A stretch of DNA of 64,000 nt from Croceivirga sp038750505 (GCA_038750505.1 JBCDHD010000005.1:248001-312000), one strand, 5' to 3'. Counted from the first letter of the stretch, positions 19,427 through 28,959 are shown. Notes: generated from the sequence alone by a model not told the origin. Program-made: numbers and translations.

Positions 19427-19963
19427 ATGCGCCATTACAAAAGTTACAAATTGGAGTTCTCTAATTATCATTGTTCAATTAAAATCATAAAAGTATTTCT
19501 CATTATTGTAACTGCTTCCGCAACGCTCTTAAGCTGTTCCAACGATAATGATGAAAATGAAAATGACAATGTGGAAATTGAACAACTTGATTTGAGTGTT
19601 CTAACTGGTCGCTATAAAGGTGTTTGGACTTGGGAAATAGGAGATGGTGCAATATCAATGATTATTACACCAACTGAAACTGCTACTGAATATGATGTTC
19701 AATATTTTGAATCGAACAATTATAGGCCAAGAAGGCGGTTAGATGGTGTTTCTCCTGATGCCAGAGGTTCTCTTTCCATAGACGGAATGAATGTATCAAT
19801 CGATTTAGATCATGTTGTCGATGATCCGCCCTGTCCTGGAACATTTAGTGGTGTTGGAACGTTTAATGATACTGGTGAATTAAACTTAGAAATGATAATT
19901 GACGATTGCTTTGCTACCAACGAACCTGCAAGCTGGAAATTGGAAAAAAAAGAAGATCTATAA
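19427..19963 (+). CDS. Hypothetical lipoprotein
   Basis: 178 residues. The signal region 'IIVTASATLLSCSND' ends in a good lipobox (L-L-S-C). The N-terminal part before it is long (about 36 residues), with no alternative ATG nearer. An acidic linker follows, then a beta-rich domain with 'GRYKGVWTWEIGDG' and 'PCPGTFSGVGTFNDTGEL'. This resembles small lipocalin-like surface lipoproteins, but no family is recognised. It shares the AT-rich islet with the serine hydrolase. Confidence 0.65.
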   Translation: MRHYKSYKLEFSNYHCSIKIIKVFLIIVTASATLLSCSNDNDENENDNVEIEQLDLSVLTGRYKGVWTWEIGDGAISMIITPTETATEYDVQYFESNNYRPRRRLDGVSPDARGSLSIDGMNVSIDLDHVVDDPPCPGTFSGVGTFNDTGELNLEMIIDDCFATNEPASWKLEKKEDL

Positions 19964-20212
19964 TGCTTAAAGAACGCAATGTCTATTTTTTAAGTCACTA
20001 TCTGTATTCTAAAACTGATTATGGAAGTCAAACTACCCAATGCAGTATCGATTATGAATTTTCCTAGTAATTTCCGATCATAAAAGCACCGAGAATTTAC
20101 GTTCTTAAGTTACTTGTTGGTTGTTGGTTGTTGGTGTCCAGAAAGGAATTTTATTCAAGATTTAGATACGTAACTATTTGAAAATAAAATATTTGACTGT
20201 ATCAATTTAGTT

Positions 20213-20225
20213 CAGTCATCCCGAC
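20213..20225. repeat. tRNA 3'-end direct repeat, copy 2 (putative att site)
   Basis: Exact copy of the 13 bases CAGTCATCCCGAC from the end of tRNA-Pro at 16288-16300. Immediately beyond it lies a hairpin terminator of the sort expected after a tRNA gene, as if the original downstream flank of the tRNA had been displaced by 3.9 kb. Confidence 0.45.
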
Positions 20226-20227
20226 TT

Positions 20228-20277
20228 TGCCCTCCATAGCTTGAGGAATACCAAGAGCGAAGGAGGGCATTTTTATT
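20228..20277 (+). terminator. Hairpin terminator beyond the displaced tRNA end
   Basis: TGCCCTCC at 20228-20235 pairs with GGAGGGCA at 20262-20269, followed by TTTTTATTT. It probably served tRNA-Pro before insertion of the islet; it can also end transcripts from the lipoprotein gene. Confidence 0.65.
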
Positions 20278-20573
20278 TCTGCTTCTAGGGCGCAGTAAAG
20301 TTTTTTGGGCTAGTTCGGGTAGGCCTGACCAACTTTTTTCTGGGACGGCTCGCAGGGATACCCCTCGCGAATTGATACTTAACCATCACCTTGTGGTTAC
20401 CATACTGTACCGTAGAATTCCAGGACAAAGCGTCCTACGGCTAACTTCAGAACGCTCCCAAGGGTCGCTATAGATCTTAAGTACAACCCTTTCGCAATGA
20501 AGAAGCTACCCTTTTCCTTTACGATATCATTTTCTTTCGCCTGGTAATTGATCTCAGTTTGCGGTGTGCTATA
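20278..20573. other. Intergenic region with possible gene remnant
   Basis: No intact gene. On the minus strand a frame without start codon is open from about 20567 to a TAA at 20397-20399. It encodes about 57 residues including 'KGSFFIAKGLYLRSIATLGS', which could be the tail of a decayed gene. An imperfect hairpin is seen at about 20410-20440. No promoter was recognised. Confidence 0.3.
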
Positions 20574-21396
20574 TTATATTCTCAGGGTCAGTACCGCCGT
20601 ATGGGCATGATTCGCAACGTCTTCTCCGATGCTTCCCCTGAAAAAGTGTTCCAGTCCCTTTCTGCCGTGAGTAGGGACGATAATGAGCCCGGTACCCTTG
20701 TCTCTGGCGTAGGCCAATACGGTCTCTTCAACCTTGTTTCCCCTTAGGACGGTGAAGGGAAGGGCGTTGGAGGCATCTCCCAATAGTAGCGCAAACTTAT
20801 CGGCAGGCTCCGAATTCCCTTCCCCTTTTCCATCCGCCTTTCTGACATTGACTACCTCCAAAAAAAGGCTGTACTTCTTTGCGAAGGCTATGGCCCTTTT
20901 CAGTGCCGATACCCCCTCCTCTGCAAGGTCACTGGCAATGATGGCCGTATGAGGGTCCATATCATAGGTCCCATTCTTTACCACTAATACGGGAACGATA
21001 GAATTCCTGACCACCTTTTCTGTATTGGAGTCGATGAATAGCTCCCGCATCCCATCGGTCCCATGAGAGCCCATTACAATAAGTTCGGCACCTATACTAT
21101 CAACCAATTCACCAATCTCCTTAAAGACCTTGAACGCTTTGTAGTGTACTATGAAGTTGTTTCCACGGAACTCTGGGTCTCCCAAAAAAGCGGTCATGGC
21201 CTTTTTGGGCAGATGACACTAAAAAATCCGTGCGTTCGCGGAGCTGGTCCGTAACACGTTCCGACTTCCTTACATCGAGTTCTAGCATATGCACTATATG
21301 TACCTGTGCAGGTTCCCGTTTGGACAGGGCAACCGCAGTGGAGAGTGCCATATGACTCTGCTCTGAAAAATCTATAGGTACCAATATTGTCTTCAT
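20574..21396 (-). pseudogene. Universal stress protein, tandem UspA domains, broken by a frameshift
   Basis: Two overlapping frames together make one tandem-UspA protein of about 275 residues. The first frame starts 'MKTILVPIDFSEQSHMALS' and the second carries 'IVMGSHGTDGMRELF', 'IIASDLAEEGVSALKRAI' and the ATP-binding style 'PTHGRKGLEHFFRGS'. They join if one A is removed from the A5 run (T5 on the plus strand at 21202-21206), giving '...SSAQKAMTAFLGDPEF...'. UspA proteins are cytoplasmic nucleotide-binding stress proteins. It is the last gene of the RND operon; an alternative start at 21426 overlaps the TolC stop. It could be a real mutation or a homopolymer sequencing error. Confidence 0.8.
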
Positions 21397-21422
21397 ATCA
21401 TTTTGTTTTTTCATCACTTTGG

Positions 21423-22784
21423 TCATTCGGATACAGGCCTGGTGGAAGGGTAGAACACTTTTCCTTGGAGGCTGTTTAAATTGACCAACCGCTGGACCAT
21501 ATCCAATTGGATATCATTGACCGATATCCTTGCATTGAGCAGGGCGTTCTGGCTGTCGTTCAAATCGATGTTTGTGGCCTGCCCGTTAAAGAACCGTTCC
21601 TGTGTCCTCTCGAAGGTCTCTTCGAAGGTGGTTAGGTTGGCGGTCTCCCGTTTTAACTGCTCCCCAAGGGTAGCAAGGCTGGTAAGCTCTTGTAGCCCAG
21701 CAGTAACGGTCTGCTCCTCAAGGTCCTGAAGGCCCAGTTCCTGTGCCTCTTTGTTGCGCTTGGCGTTCTGTAGATCCCTGCGGGTCTTTGCGCCATTGAA
21801 CAGGTTGAAGCGTAGGGATGCCCCCAGCACAAAACCCAGGTTCTCTATCTCTGCCAATTGCTGTACATCGTTTTGCTGGTTGAAGTACCCGTAGTTGGCA
21901 AATACGTTGAGCTTGGGTAAAAAGGCCGAGCTGGTGAGCCCGATCTGGTTTTGTGCCACCTCAATGCCCAGGTTGGCCAATAGTAGGGCCGTGTTCCCAG
22001 TCCGTATCTGCTCCAGGATGGCCTCGCGGTCCATATCCCCTGGAAGGCCGTAGGTTACGCTAACCCTGTACTTGTCCTCCGGAGGAAGGCCGATCGTGAC
22101 ATTTAGCTGTTTGAGCAGGTTGCCCTTGATGACCCTTACATCATCAAGGCCATTGTTCTCCCGGTTAAGGTCCGTTTGAGCACGTAATACATCAAGGCCG
22201 GTAGCCTGTCCGAACTCCTTTCGGTCTTCTACCCTTCGAAGCCTTTCGGTGGTGATCGCTATATTCTCCATAAGCAGCTCCTCCCGACTCTGTAGTTTTC
22301 CTATCTCCGTGAAAAGGGTGGTGATGTTCACCACAGTCTCTTCGATAAGGGCACGTTGCTGTAACTGAGATGCCTCGCTCTCATTCTTCAAAAGCCTGTA
22401 CCGGTACCTGCCTGCGAAGCCCCCAATGAGTTGGTAGTCCGCCTGAACCACCGCCTGCACGGTCTCCGATACCACCCCATCTTCATCAAAGGTCACGATA
22501 GGCGGGTTGGGCTGGAAGGTTCTAATGGTGATGTCCGACTGGTTTTCCGCATATTGGGCCGAACCTATGATGTTCACAGTGGGCAAAAGCCCCGCATTGC
22601 CAAGGTAGACATTCTTACCGGCTATCTCAGTGCGTATGCTCTGTACCTGTATTCTCTTATTGTTCTCAAGGCCCATGGCGATGGCTTCTTCGAGGGTCAT
22701 CGTACGCATTCCAGCCTGTTGGCCCCATGCCCCCGTGCACAGTGCACAAGCCAGGGCCATTACCATATGTCTGAATAGTTTCAT
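21423..22784 (-). CDS. TolC-family outer membrane efflux channel
   Basis: 453 residues. Signal peptide 'ALACALCTGAWGQ'. The body has the two-fold TolC/OEP helical pattern: 'MTLEEAIAMGLENNKRIQV' at the start of repeat one, 'FGQATGLDVLRAQTDLNREN', 'ASLRFNLFNGAKTRRDLQNA', and 'RFFNGQATNIDLNDSQNALLNAR' in repeat two, with long coiled helices. It forms the outer-membrane duct for the adaptor and pump encoded just upstream (10 bases after the pump stop). Confidence 0.93.
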   Translation of the reverse strand: MKLFRHMVMALACALCTGAWGQQAGMRTMTLEEAIAMGLENNKRIQVQSIRTEIAGKNVYLGNAGLLPTVNIIGSAQYAENQSDITIRTFQPNPPIVTFDEDGVVSETVQAVVQADYQLIGGFAGRYRYRLLKNESEASQLQQRALIEETVVNITTLFTEIGKLQSREELLMENIAITTERLRRVEDRKEFGQATGLDVLRAQTDLNRENNGLDDVRVIKGNLLKQLNVTIGLPPEDKYRVSVTYGLPGDMDREAILEQIRTGNTALLLANLGIEVAQNQIGLTSSAFLPKLNVFANYGYFNQQNDVQQLAEIENLGFVLGASLRFNLFNGAKTRRDLQNAKRNKEAQELGLQDLEEQTVTAGLQELTSLATLGEQLKRETANLTTFEETFERTQERFFNGQATNIDLNDSQNALLNARISVNDIQLDMVQRLVNLNSLQGKVFYPSTRPVSE

Positions 22785-22794
22785 TTCTGTTTTT

Positions 22795-25700
22795 TTAGGA
22801 TAATAATTGCTGTTGTTCTCTCAGTTCAATGTCGATGGAGGTGGCTGTTGCAGCTTTCCGGCCCCTTAGCCTTCTATGATAGAAAAGCTTGAAGGAGTTG
22901 ATACTGGTCAGTACCGATGGCAGGAAGACCATGGTTAGCACCATCCCGAAAATGAGCCCGTAGGCAATGGCTATTGCGGTGGGCTTTAGGAACTGCGCAC
23001 TGATGGAATTGTTGAGTAGCAGTGGTGCCAGTCCGAATACGGTGGTGATGGTAGTCAGCACAATGGGCCTGAACCTTGATATAGCGGCTTGCTTTAGAGC
23101 ATCGGCTGCGCTTTTTCCTTCCTTTATCAGATCGTTGTAGGTGGAGATAAGCACTAGCCCATTGTTTATCAGAATTCCCCAAAGGGCAATCATCCCCAGG
23201 ATAGAGAAGATGCTTACCGGTACGTTGTGGATGAACGAGCCCCAGGCAACGCCTACAAAGGCGAAGGGCAACATGGATAATATGGCCATGGTCTTGCCAA
23301 AGGAGCGGTAATTGAGCAACACTATGGTAATGATGAGAATAAAGACGATCGTAGAAGGGGTTTGGCTACTGGTTTGTGTCTCCGCGGAGAGACGCGCCTC
23401 CCCTTCAAGGGTATACCTCAAATTGGGATATTTTTGCTGAATATCCTTTAGGATAGTAGCCTCGGCCTCGGCCAATACGGCTGGTACAGAAGTCAAAAGG
23501 CTGGCCACATCCGCTTCTACGCGTACCTCACGGATCCCGCTCTGGTGGTTTATTTCCCGTACCCCCTCAATAGGGGTAAACCGGGCCAATTCTCCTATGG
23601 GGTAGGATTTTCCATCAGGGGTAAAGTAGCGCGCATTCTCCAGTTGCTCTATCCTTCTCCGGTCTTCCTTGTCATAGCGGAGCCATACCTTGATCTCTTC
23701 GTCACCGCGTTGAAGGCTTTGGGCCTCCAGGCCAAAGAAACCTTTTCTTATCTGGTCGAAGACCTTAGCCTCAGATAGTCCCAAATACTTGGCCTTGGGG
23801 GTAAGTTCCATTTCCAGCTCTGGCATACCCAGCTTGTCGGTATCGGTAACGTCCTTAAGGTCGTCCCTTTCCTCGAGATAGGTGCGCAGCATCGTCTTGG
23901 CCTCCCGTACCTCCTCGAAATTCGTCCCCAATAGGGCAATGGATACGGGTTTCCCAAAAACGGCGATACTTCCGTAAGACAGATTGGTGGCCTCTGGTAT
24001 AGGGCCCACTTCCTTACGGATAGCATCCGCAATCTCGAAGCTTAGAATACCACGTCTGTCTCCTTCCATCATGTAGATGTTCACAAGTCCCGCATCACTG
24101 GTCGGTCCTATTACCCGCTCGGCATATTTTATCACATCTTCACCATCCTCGCGCTTTGCAGTATATTTTTTGTTCACCTCCCAAACCGCCTTTTCTATTT
24201 GTATCAGCTTTTTATTGGTAATAGACTCATCGGTCCCCAGCGGTAACTCCAGTTTGGCCGTTATCACATCCTGGTCGATGGTAGGGAAAAAGGTTCCTTT
24301 GATAAGGCCACTTCCCATGGCTACATTAGTAAGCACAAAGAAGAGGAGTACAAGGGTAATCCCGATCCAAGGCCGAGAAACGATAAGGTTGATGGTCCTT
24401 CGATAGAACCCGTCCCTGAAGGAAAGCAACACACGATTCGTTTTCTCAGTCAATTTCCAACGCTTAGCGTTCTTGGAGAGCGCCTTTGATCTCGCGATAT
24501 GTATCGGCAGGATGAAGACAGACTCAATTAGTGCGATGAGCAGGGTGGCACAAACCACAAAACTGATGTCACTAAAGTAGTCGCCTAACTGCCCGTCGAG
24601 GAAAAAGAAGAGTGAAAAAGCCAGTGCCGTGGTGGCTAATGAGGCCAGGATGGCCGGCACCACTTCCAAGGTCCCCTTTATGGCCGCATTGAGCGGACTT
24701 TCCCCGTCGACATATTTTTGATAGATGTTCTCGGCAACGACCACCCCGTCATCAACTATGACCCCGAGCACTACGATCATCCCGAAGAGGGAGACCTGAT
24801 TGATGGTAAGATCGTAGAAGTTTGAGAGTACAAACATCCCCAGCAGGGCAACGGGTATCTTGAAGGCCACCCAAAAGGCGATTCTTGGGTTCAAGAAAAG
24901 TCCCAGAATGATAAATACCAAAAGGATACCTTGCCAAGCATTGTTCTGTAAGGTGCCGATGGCTTGCTCCAGGGAGATGGCCTTGTCCTCAATAACTTGA
25001 GCGGTGATGCCCTCATGTGATGCGTTAAAACGGGCAATGTAGTCGTTTACGAATGCGGCGTTGTCAAGGATGTCCTCTTCGGAGCGCGAGAATATCTTCA
25101 TGATAACGGCTTGCTCCCCGTTAACATAGCTGCGGTCCGGTTTATCGGCGAACTGGTTGTGCACGCTGGCGATGTCCCTTAAGCGGACGCTCTTCCCGTC
25201 CTCCGTGGTTTTGACCACAATGTCACGTAGGCCCCGGGCCTCGTATTCGCGGTTGTTTAACCGTAGTAGGATGTTCTCTGCACCTGTCTTTATTTCTCCG
25301 CCCGATGCCTTTAGGTTCTCCTGCCGGATGGCCGAAGCCACTTCATCAAAGGTCAGCTCATAGGCCCGCAAGTCGCTCTCACGGAAGCGCACCTCTATCT
25401 CCTCCTCGGGATAGCCGGAGATAAAGATTTGCGATAGGTTAGGGGAGAACAACAGTTCGTCCTTGATGTTCTTCGCATAGTCCTTCAGCTCTGCAAGGCT
25501 ATTACCCCCGGTAATGCCCACGGTCATAGTATAGTTCAGTATTTCTTCCTTAACAATAGTAGGGGTCTCCACCTCAGGCGGGAAAGTGGTGATACGATCC
25601 ACAGCGTTGGTGACGTCTTGCAGGACTTCATTGGGGTCTGCGTCATCCAATATCTCAACCTTAACGTTTGCAAAGCTCTCCTGTGAGGTACTGGTCACCC

Positions 25701-25938
25701 TTCGTATACCCTTTATACCGTCCAGGTTGTCCTCTATCTTATTGACAACGTCCACTTCCAGTTCCTCCGGGGAAGCCCCTCGATAGACCACGTTAACGTT
25801 GATGAAACTGATGCGTTCTTCCGGTAGGAAGTTCGAGCGCATGCCCACCACAGTCAGCAGTCCGAGCACGATGATCAGCCCTACCAAAATATCGGTGAGC
25901 ATCGGCTTCTGGACCAGGTTCTTTATAAGGTTCTTCAT
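22795..25938 (-). CDS. RND efflux pump, HAE1/AcrB-like inner membrane transporter
   Basis: 1,047 residues with the 12-helix RND layout: TM1 near residues 15-32, a large periplasmic loop, TM2-6 from about 335, and the same pattern repeated in the second half. The proton relay in TM4 is intact as D396-D397 in 'LGVIVDDGVVVAENI'. It exports drugs, bile-like or lipophilic compounds using the proton gradient. It overlaps the adaptor gene by 4 bases. Substrate not predictable. Last residues are polar and Gln-rich. Confidence 0.94.
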   Translation of the reverse strand: MKNLIKNLVQKPMLTDILVGLIIVLGLLTVVGMRSNFLPEERISFINVNVVYRGASPEELEVDVVNKIEDNLDGIKGIRRVTSTSQESFANVKVEILDDADPNEVLQDVTNAVDRITTFPPEVETPTIVKEEILNYTMTVGITGGNSLAELKDYAKNIKDELLFSPNLSQIFISGYPEEEIEVRFRESDLRAYELTFDEVASAIRQENLKASGGEIKTGAENILLRLNNREYEARGLRDIVVKTTEDGKSVRLRDIASVHNQFADKPDRSYVNGEQAVIMKIFSRSEEDILDNAAFVNDYIARFNASHEGITAQVIEDKAISLEQAIGTLQNNAWQGILLVFIILGLFLNPRIAFWVAFKIPVALLGMFVLSNFYDLTINQVSLFGMIVVLGVIVDDGVVVAENIYQKYVDGESPLNAAIKGTLEVVPAILASLATTALAFSLFFFLDGQLGDYFSDISFVVCATLLIALIESVFILPIHIARSKALSKNAKRWKLTEKTNRVLLSFRDGFYRRTINLIVSRPWIGITLVLLFFVLTNVAMGSGLIKGTFFPTIDQDVITAKLELPLGTDESITNKKLIQIEKAVWEVNKKYTAKREDGEDVIKYAERVIGPTSDAGLVNIYMMEGDRRGILSFEIADAIRKEVGPIPEATNLSYGSIAVFGKPVSIALLGTNFEEVREAKTMLRTYLEERDDLKDVTDTDKLGMPELEMELTPKAKYLGLSEAKVFDQIRKGFFGLEAQSLQRGDEEIKVWLRYDKEDRRRIEQLENARYFTPDGKSYPIGELARFTPIEGVREINHQSGIREVRVEADVASLLTSVPAVLAEAEATILKDIQQKYPNLRYTLEGEARLSAETQTSSQTPSTIVFILIITIVLLNYRSFGKTMAILSMLPFAFVGVAWGSFIHNVPVSIFSILGMIALWGILINNGLVLISTYNDLIKEGKSAADALKQAAISRFRPIVLTTITTVFGLAPLLLNNSISAQFLKPTAIAIAYGLIFGMVLTMVFLPSVLTSINSFKLFYHRRLRGRKAATATSIDIELREQQQLLS

Positions 25939-27092
25939 GGCTGTTTGGTGATTTTTAATCCTGAGATAGGTTTGTTGAAAGTGGTTACGATCAGTTCGGT
26001 ACCATTTTCCAGTCCGGTGATGGTAACGGAGTCACGGCTGGAGGCTACTACGATAACCTCCTTTTTGCGGATGGTCCCGTCCTCAACAATGTGCACGGTA
26101 TTGTCCCTGGCGATGACACCGGGTGGAACGTTGAAGGCGGATGCGTAGTTATCCAATTGAAGGCTGCCCTCTAAATAAAGGCCGCTTCGCAGTTCAGGGT
26201 CATTCACCTTGAAGAATACCGGTACGTTCTGGGTCTTGGTGTCCAGGATATCATTGATCCGCACGACGGTGCCCTCAAAGTCCTTGCCGAGTTCCTTGCT
26301 GGTGAAGGAGACCTTCTGGCCCATCTTGAGCTTGCGTGCTAGCTGCAAGCTCACACCGGTTTCCACCTCGTAGGAACCATTGCTGATAAAGGTCCCCAGA
26401 GGCTGTCCCGGAGACACCAACCCACCGTTATCCACAAGGGTCTCCGAAAGGGAACCGTTGAAGGGTGCCGTTAGGGTATACTTTCCCAATCGGGTCTCCT
26501 GAGCCTTGATACCGTAATACGTGTTGTAGACCTGTTGTGAGGTTACAAAATATTTTTCGCTGTCCGAAGTGGTGGCAGGAAGTTCTGCCAAGGGCTCACC
26601 GCTCTTGTAGGAGGAGACATAGTGCTGCCACTTCTGGTAATTGTCCGGGTAGTCCGCCTTAAGGTCGGGCATCATCCGTGTTAGGATGTTTAAAAAGGCG
26701 CTCTTTTGGGCCTCAAGGTTGAGAGCGAACTCGGTGTTGTCTACACGAATGATGGTCTGTCCTTTACGGAAGCTGGTCCCTTCCTTAAAGGGCCTTGACC
26801 CTATGCGCACCCTACCCTGTACCTCAGAGACCAATTGGGTGGTTGTCCTTGGGACCACGCGTCCGGTTATGGGGGCATAGGAGCCCACGTTTCCGTTGTT
26901 GACCGCTACGGTTTCAAAATCACTTCTTCTTAGCGTTGTTCCAGCCTTCATTGTGGTCGCTATGGTAGCAGCTTCAACCTGGTCCTCCCCAGCACTTGTT
27001 TTTGTGCCCTTTTCAGCGTCCCCTTCCCCTCCGCAGGATGCCAGCGCTATTGTTAGTACTGCTACCAGCAGCTTTCTATCTGTAGTTCTCAT
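25935..27092 (-). CDS. RND periplasmic adaptor (membrane fusion) lipoprotein
   Basis: 385 residues. Lipoprotein signal 'LTIALASCGG'. The HlyD/AcrA-type order is visible: lipoyl half 'QGRVRIGSRPFKEGTSFRKG', helical hairpin, second half 'LTAPFNGSLSETLVDNGGLV', then beta-barrel 'VFFKVNDPELRSGLYLEGSL'. It bridges the pump and the TolC channel. Start and stop overlap both neighbours by 4 bases, so translation is coupled through the operon. Confidence 0.93.
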   Translation of the reverse strand: MRTTDRKLLVAVLTIALASCGGEGDAEKGTKTSAGEDQVEAATIATTMKAGTTLRRSDFETVAVNNGNVGSYAPITGRVVPRTTTQLVSEVQGRVRIGSRPFKEGTSFRKGQTIIRVDNTEFALNLEAQKSAFLNILTRMMPDLKADYPDNYQKWQHYVSSYKSGEPLAELPATTSDSEKYFVTSQQVYNTYYGIKAQETRLGKYTLTAPFNGSLSETLVDNGGLVSPGQPLGTFISNGSYEVETGVSLQLARKLKMGQKVSFTSKELGKDFEGTVVRINDILDTKTQNVPVFFKVNDPELRSGLYLEGSLQLDNYASAFNVPPGVIARDNTVHIVEDGTIRKKEVIVVASSRDSVTITGLENGTELIVTTFNKPISGLKITKQP

Positions 27093-28276
27093 AATTGAAA
27101 TATGGGTTTTGTTTTTGTGAAAATGTTCATATGTAATCTTGATGTTCTGTTTGTTGGCCCCGTGTTACCGGAGTGTTCCTTTTTTGGGGTATTTACCTCA
27201 TGGATGCCGTAAGCTATGACCTGTTCACCCTTTCCCTTGAGAGCGAGTTCCCCAAGTGCTGTGGCCATGAACCTGCTCTTTCTGCTTCCCAGAAGATCAA
27301 GGACGTTTTGTGAGGCGATACAATCGGTACCGTGCCCGTGACACATGCCCAACAGCCTTGAGGTGGTGTTCAGCACGTCTCCATGGAATACCAGGTGTTT
27401 TCTTCCCTTGCCTATCTCGCTCTTGACCACCTCCCCACCATGGTAGGCGGCCTTGAACTTGGGATTCACCCCATATTTCCTTACAAATTGTCCGGTGTTC
27501 TCCGCGATATAGGCGCGGAAGTCAAAGAAAAGTTGTAGGGCAACAAGGGTCTCGTTCCCTTTTTTTGGATCCCAGGTGATGACGGCTTCATCGCCCACGA
27601 ACTGGTAGACCTCCAATGGAGTGACGGCGACCAGTTCGCCCAAAAGGGCAAAACAGTCCCTAAGCATGTTGGCGTACCTAACACTGCCAAGTTCTTCCGC
27701 AATAGTGGTGGCATGGTTCAGGTCTATAAAAAGAAACCCCTTGAAAAGTACTTTGGGATTGAGTATCTCCCCCATGGATTGTTTCCAGAGCCTAGTAATG
27801 TTCCCGGTCCTTTGCTCCAAGTTGGAGATGAAGAACATCAAGACGCTGATTACAGTGAAAAAGAACAGCAGCGCCCTGAATTTTCCCATGGAGAGTATCT
27901 CCCATAAATGGTAATAACTGTTTATTGAAGAATATCCCTTAAAATACCGGAACTTGATGAACAACCCCAGTGCCATCAAAAGAGCAAAGGAGACTACCGA
28001 GATGGTAGTCTTAGCGGTCAATAGTCCCCCAGGACCATAACCTTTCCTAGACATTACAGCACCGATATTGGGATAGATTATCGCGATTAACGATACCCCC
28101 AGCAGGCTCAAATTGACCAGGAGAAAAAAGCCATTAAAGGAAAGGTCCTCGGCAATAGGCTTTCGGAATGGACCGGGGCTTATCATAAACCATGTCGCAA
28201 AGTATAAGTTCGTGGCGAACGTCGCGATAAAACTCAATACCAGATGGCCCTTTAGTTTATTCAACTTGTAGTCCAT
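27089..28276 (-). CDS. Membrane-bound class III adenylate/guanylate cyclase
   Basis: 395 residues. Four probable membrane helices (about residues 11-31, 49-70, 88-108, 134-152), then a cytoplasmic class III cyclase domain. The two metal-binding aspartates are present: D185 in 'FLFIDLNHAT' and D229 in 'YQFVGDEAV'. The transition-state Asn and Arg are N303 and R307 in 'FHGDVLNTTSRLLG'. So the domain looks active, making cAMP or cGMP; the base preference is not resolved. It lies inside an RND efflux operon, 3 bases after DUF2461 and overlapping the adaptor start by 4 bases, which is unusual. Confidence 0.85.
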   Translation of the reverse strand: MDYKLNKLKGHLVLSFIATFATNLYFATWFMISPGPFRKPIAEDLSFNGFFLLVNLSLLGVSLIAIIYPNIGAVMSRKGYGPGGLLTAKTTISVVSFALLMALGLFIKFRYFKGYSSINSYYHLWEILSMGKFRALLFFFTVISVLMFFISNLEQRTGNITRLWKQSMGEILNPKVLFKGFLFIDLNHATTIAEELGSVRYANMLRDCFALLGELVAVTPLEVYQFVGDEAVITWDPKKGNETLVALQLFFDFRAYIAENTGQFVRKYGVNPKFKAAYHGGEVVKSEIGKGRKHLVFHGDVLNTTSRLLGMCHGHGTDCIASQNVLDLLGSRKSRFMATALGELALKGKGEQVIAYGIHEVNTPKKEHSGNTGPTNRTSRLHMNIFTKTKPIFQL

Positions 28277-28279
28277 TTT

Positions 28280-28939
28280 TTAAATAGTAATGCGCTGGAA
28301 CAATTCACCGACCTTTTTGGATTTCAGGAATGCCTCGGTAATTACATCCGAAAGATCTGTGGATAATAGCTTCTCCTCTGAAGGAACAACAGCATAGGAA
28401 AAGTTCTTTCGTTTTAGAAGCGCTCCATAGGGATGATCTTTATCGAAGCCACGGGGAGTAGATTTCAACTCCTGGTCATCTTTTTTAAGACCTCCATAAT
28501 AATCCAAAAAGTCGTTGTTGTTGACAATCTTCTCAAATTCTTGCCCATTTTGATCAATAGCTGTTCTCACTTTTTCCAAAATCTCTTTCGCCGGCCGGTG
28601 CAAGCCACCCCCTATCATAGAGCCATTAGCTCCAAAAGTGAAAAAGATGCGAGAGTAGGTGTCCTTTTTCAACATGGGTGAGAAGGCAAAATGGTCCTTA
28701 TAGATCGGTAGATTGGGATTAAACATACGGTTATTGTTGATCCGCATAACGGTATCCTTGGGCTCAAACATGGTAAAATGCTCATCGTGTTCCGATAGCC
28801 TTTGTAACATTCCCTCAACTTCCTCCAACCAGTACTGTTTGGCAGTTTGGTAGCGATTTTTGTTGGCCTCCATCCAGTCCTTACTATTGTTCAGGTTGAG
28901 GTCTTTTAAGAATTCTAAAATGTATTTTTTCTTTTCCAT
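28280..28939 (-). CDS. DUF2461 family protein
   Basis: About 219 residues from ATG 28939 ('MEKKKYILEFLKDL'). Family features: 'NNSKDWMEANKNRY', 'DTVMRINNNRMFNPNLPIYKDHF', 'GGGLHRPAKEILEKVR'. The family is widespread and cytoplasmic, with no established function. An alternative ATG at 28960 lies inside the palindrome at 28947-28959, so the downstream ATG is preferred. Second gene of the TetR/RND operon. Confidence 0.82.
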   Translation of the reverse strand: MEKKKYILEFLKDLNLNNSKDWMEANKNRYQTAKQYWLEEVEGMLQRLSEHDEHFTMFEPKDTVMRINNNRMFNPNLPIYKDHFAFSPMLKKDTYSRIFFTFGANGSMIGGGLHRPAKEILEKVRTAIDQNGQEFEKIVNNNDFLDYYGGLKKDDQELKSTPRGFDKDHPYGALLKRKNFSYAVVPSEEKLLSTDLSDVITEAFLKSKKVGELFQRITI

Positions 28940-28946
28940 TGTAAAT

Positions 28947-28959
28947 TGACTGTTAGTCA
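28947..28959. promoter_or_regulatory. Palindrome TGACTGTTAGTCA, candidate TetR operator (internal)
   Basis: TGAC-N5-GTCA, differing in one central base from the copy at 29599-29611 in the tetR leader. It lies in the gap between the TetR stop (28976) and the DUF2461 start (28939). Inferred to let the TetR protein control the rest of the operon separately from its own gene. Confidence 0.55.
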
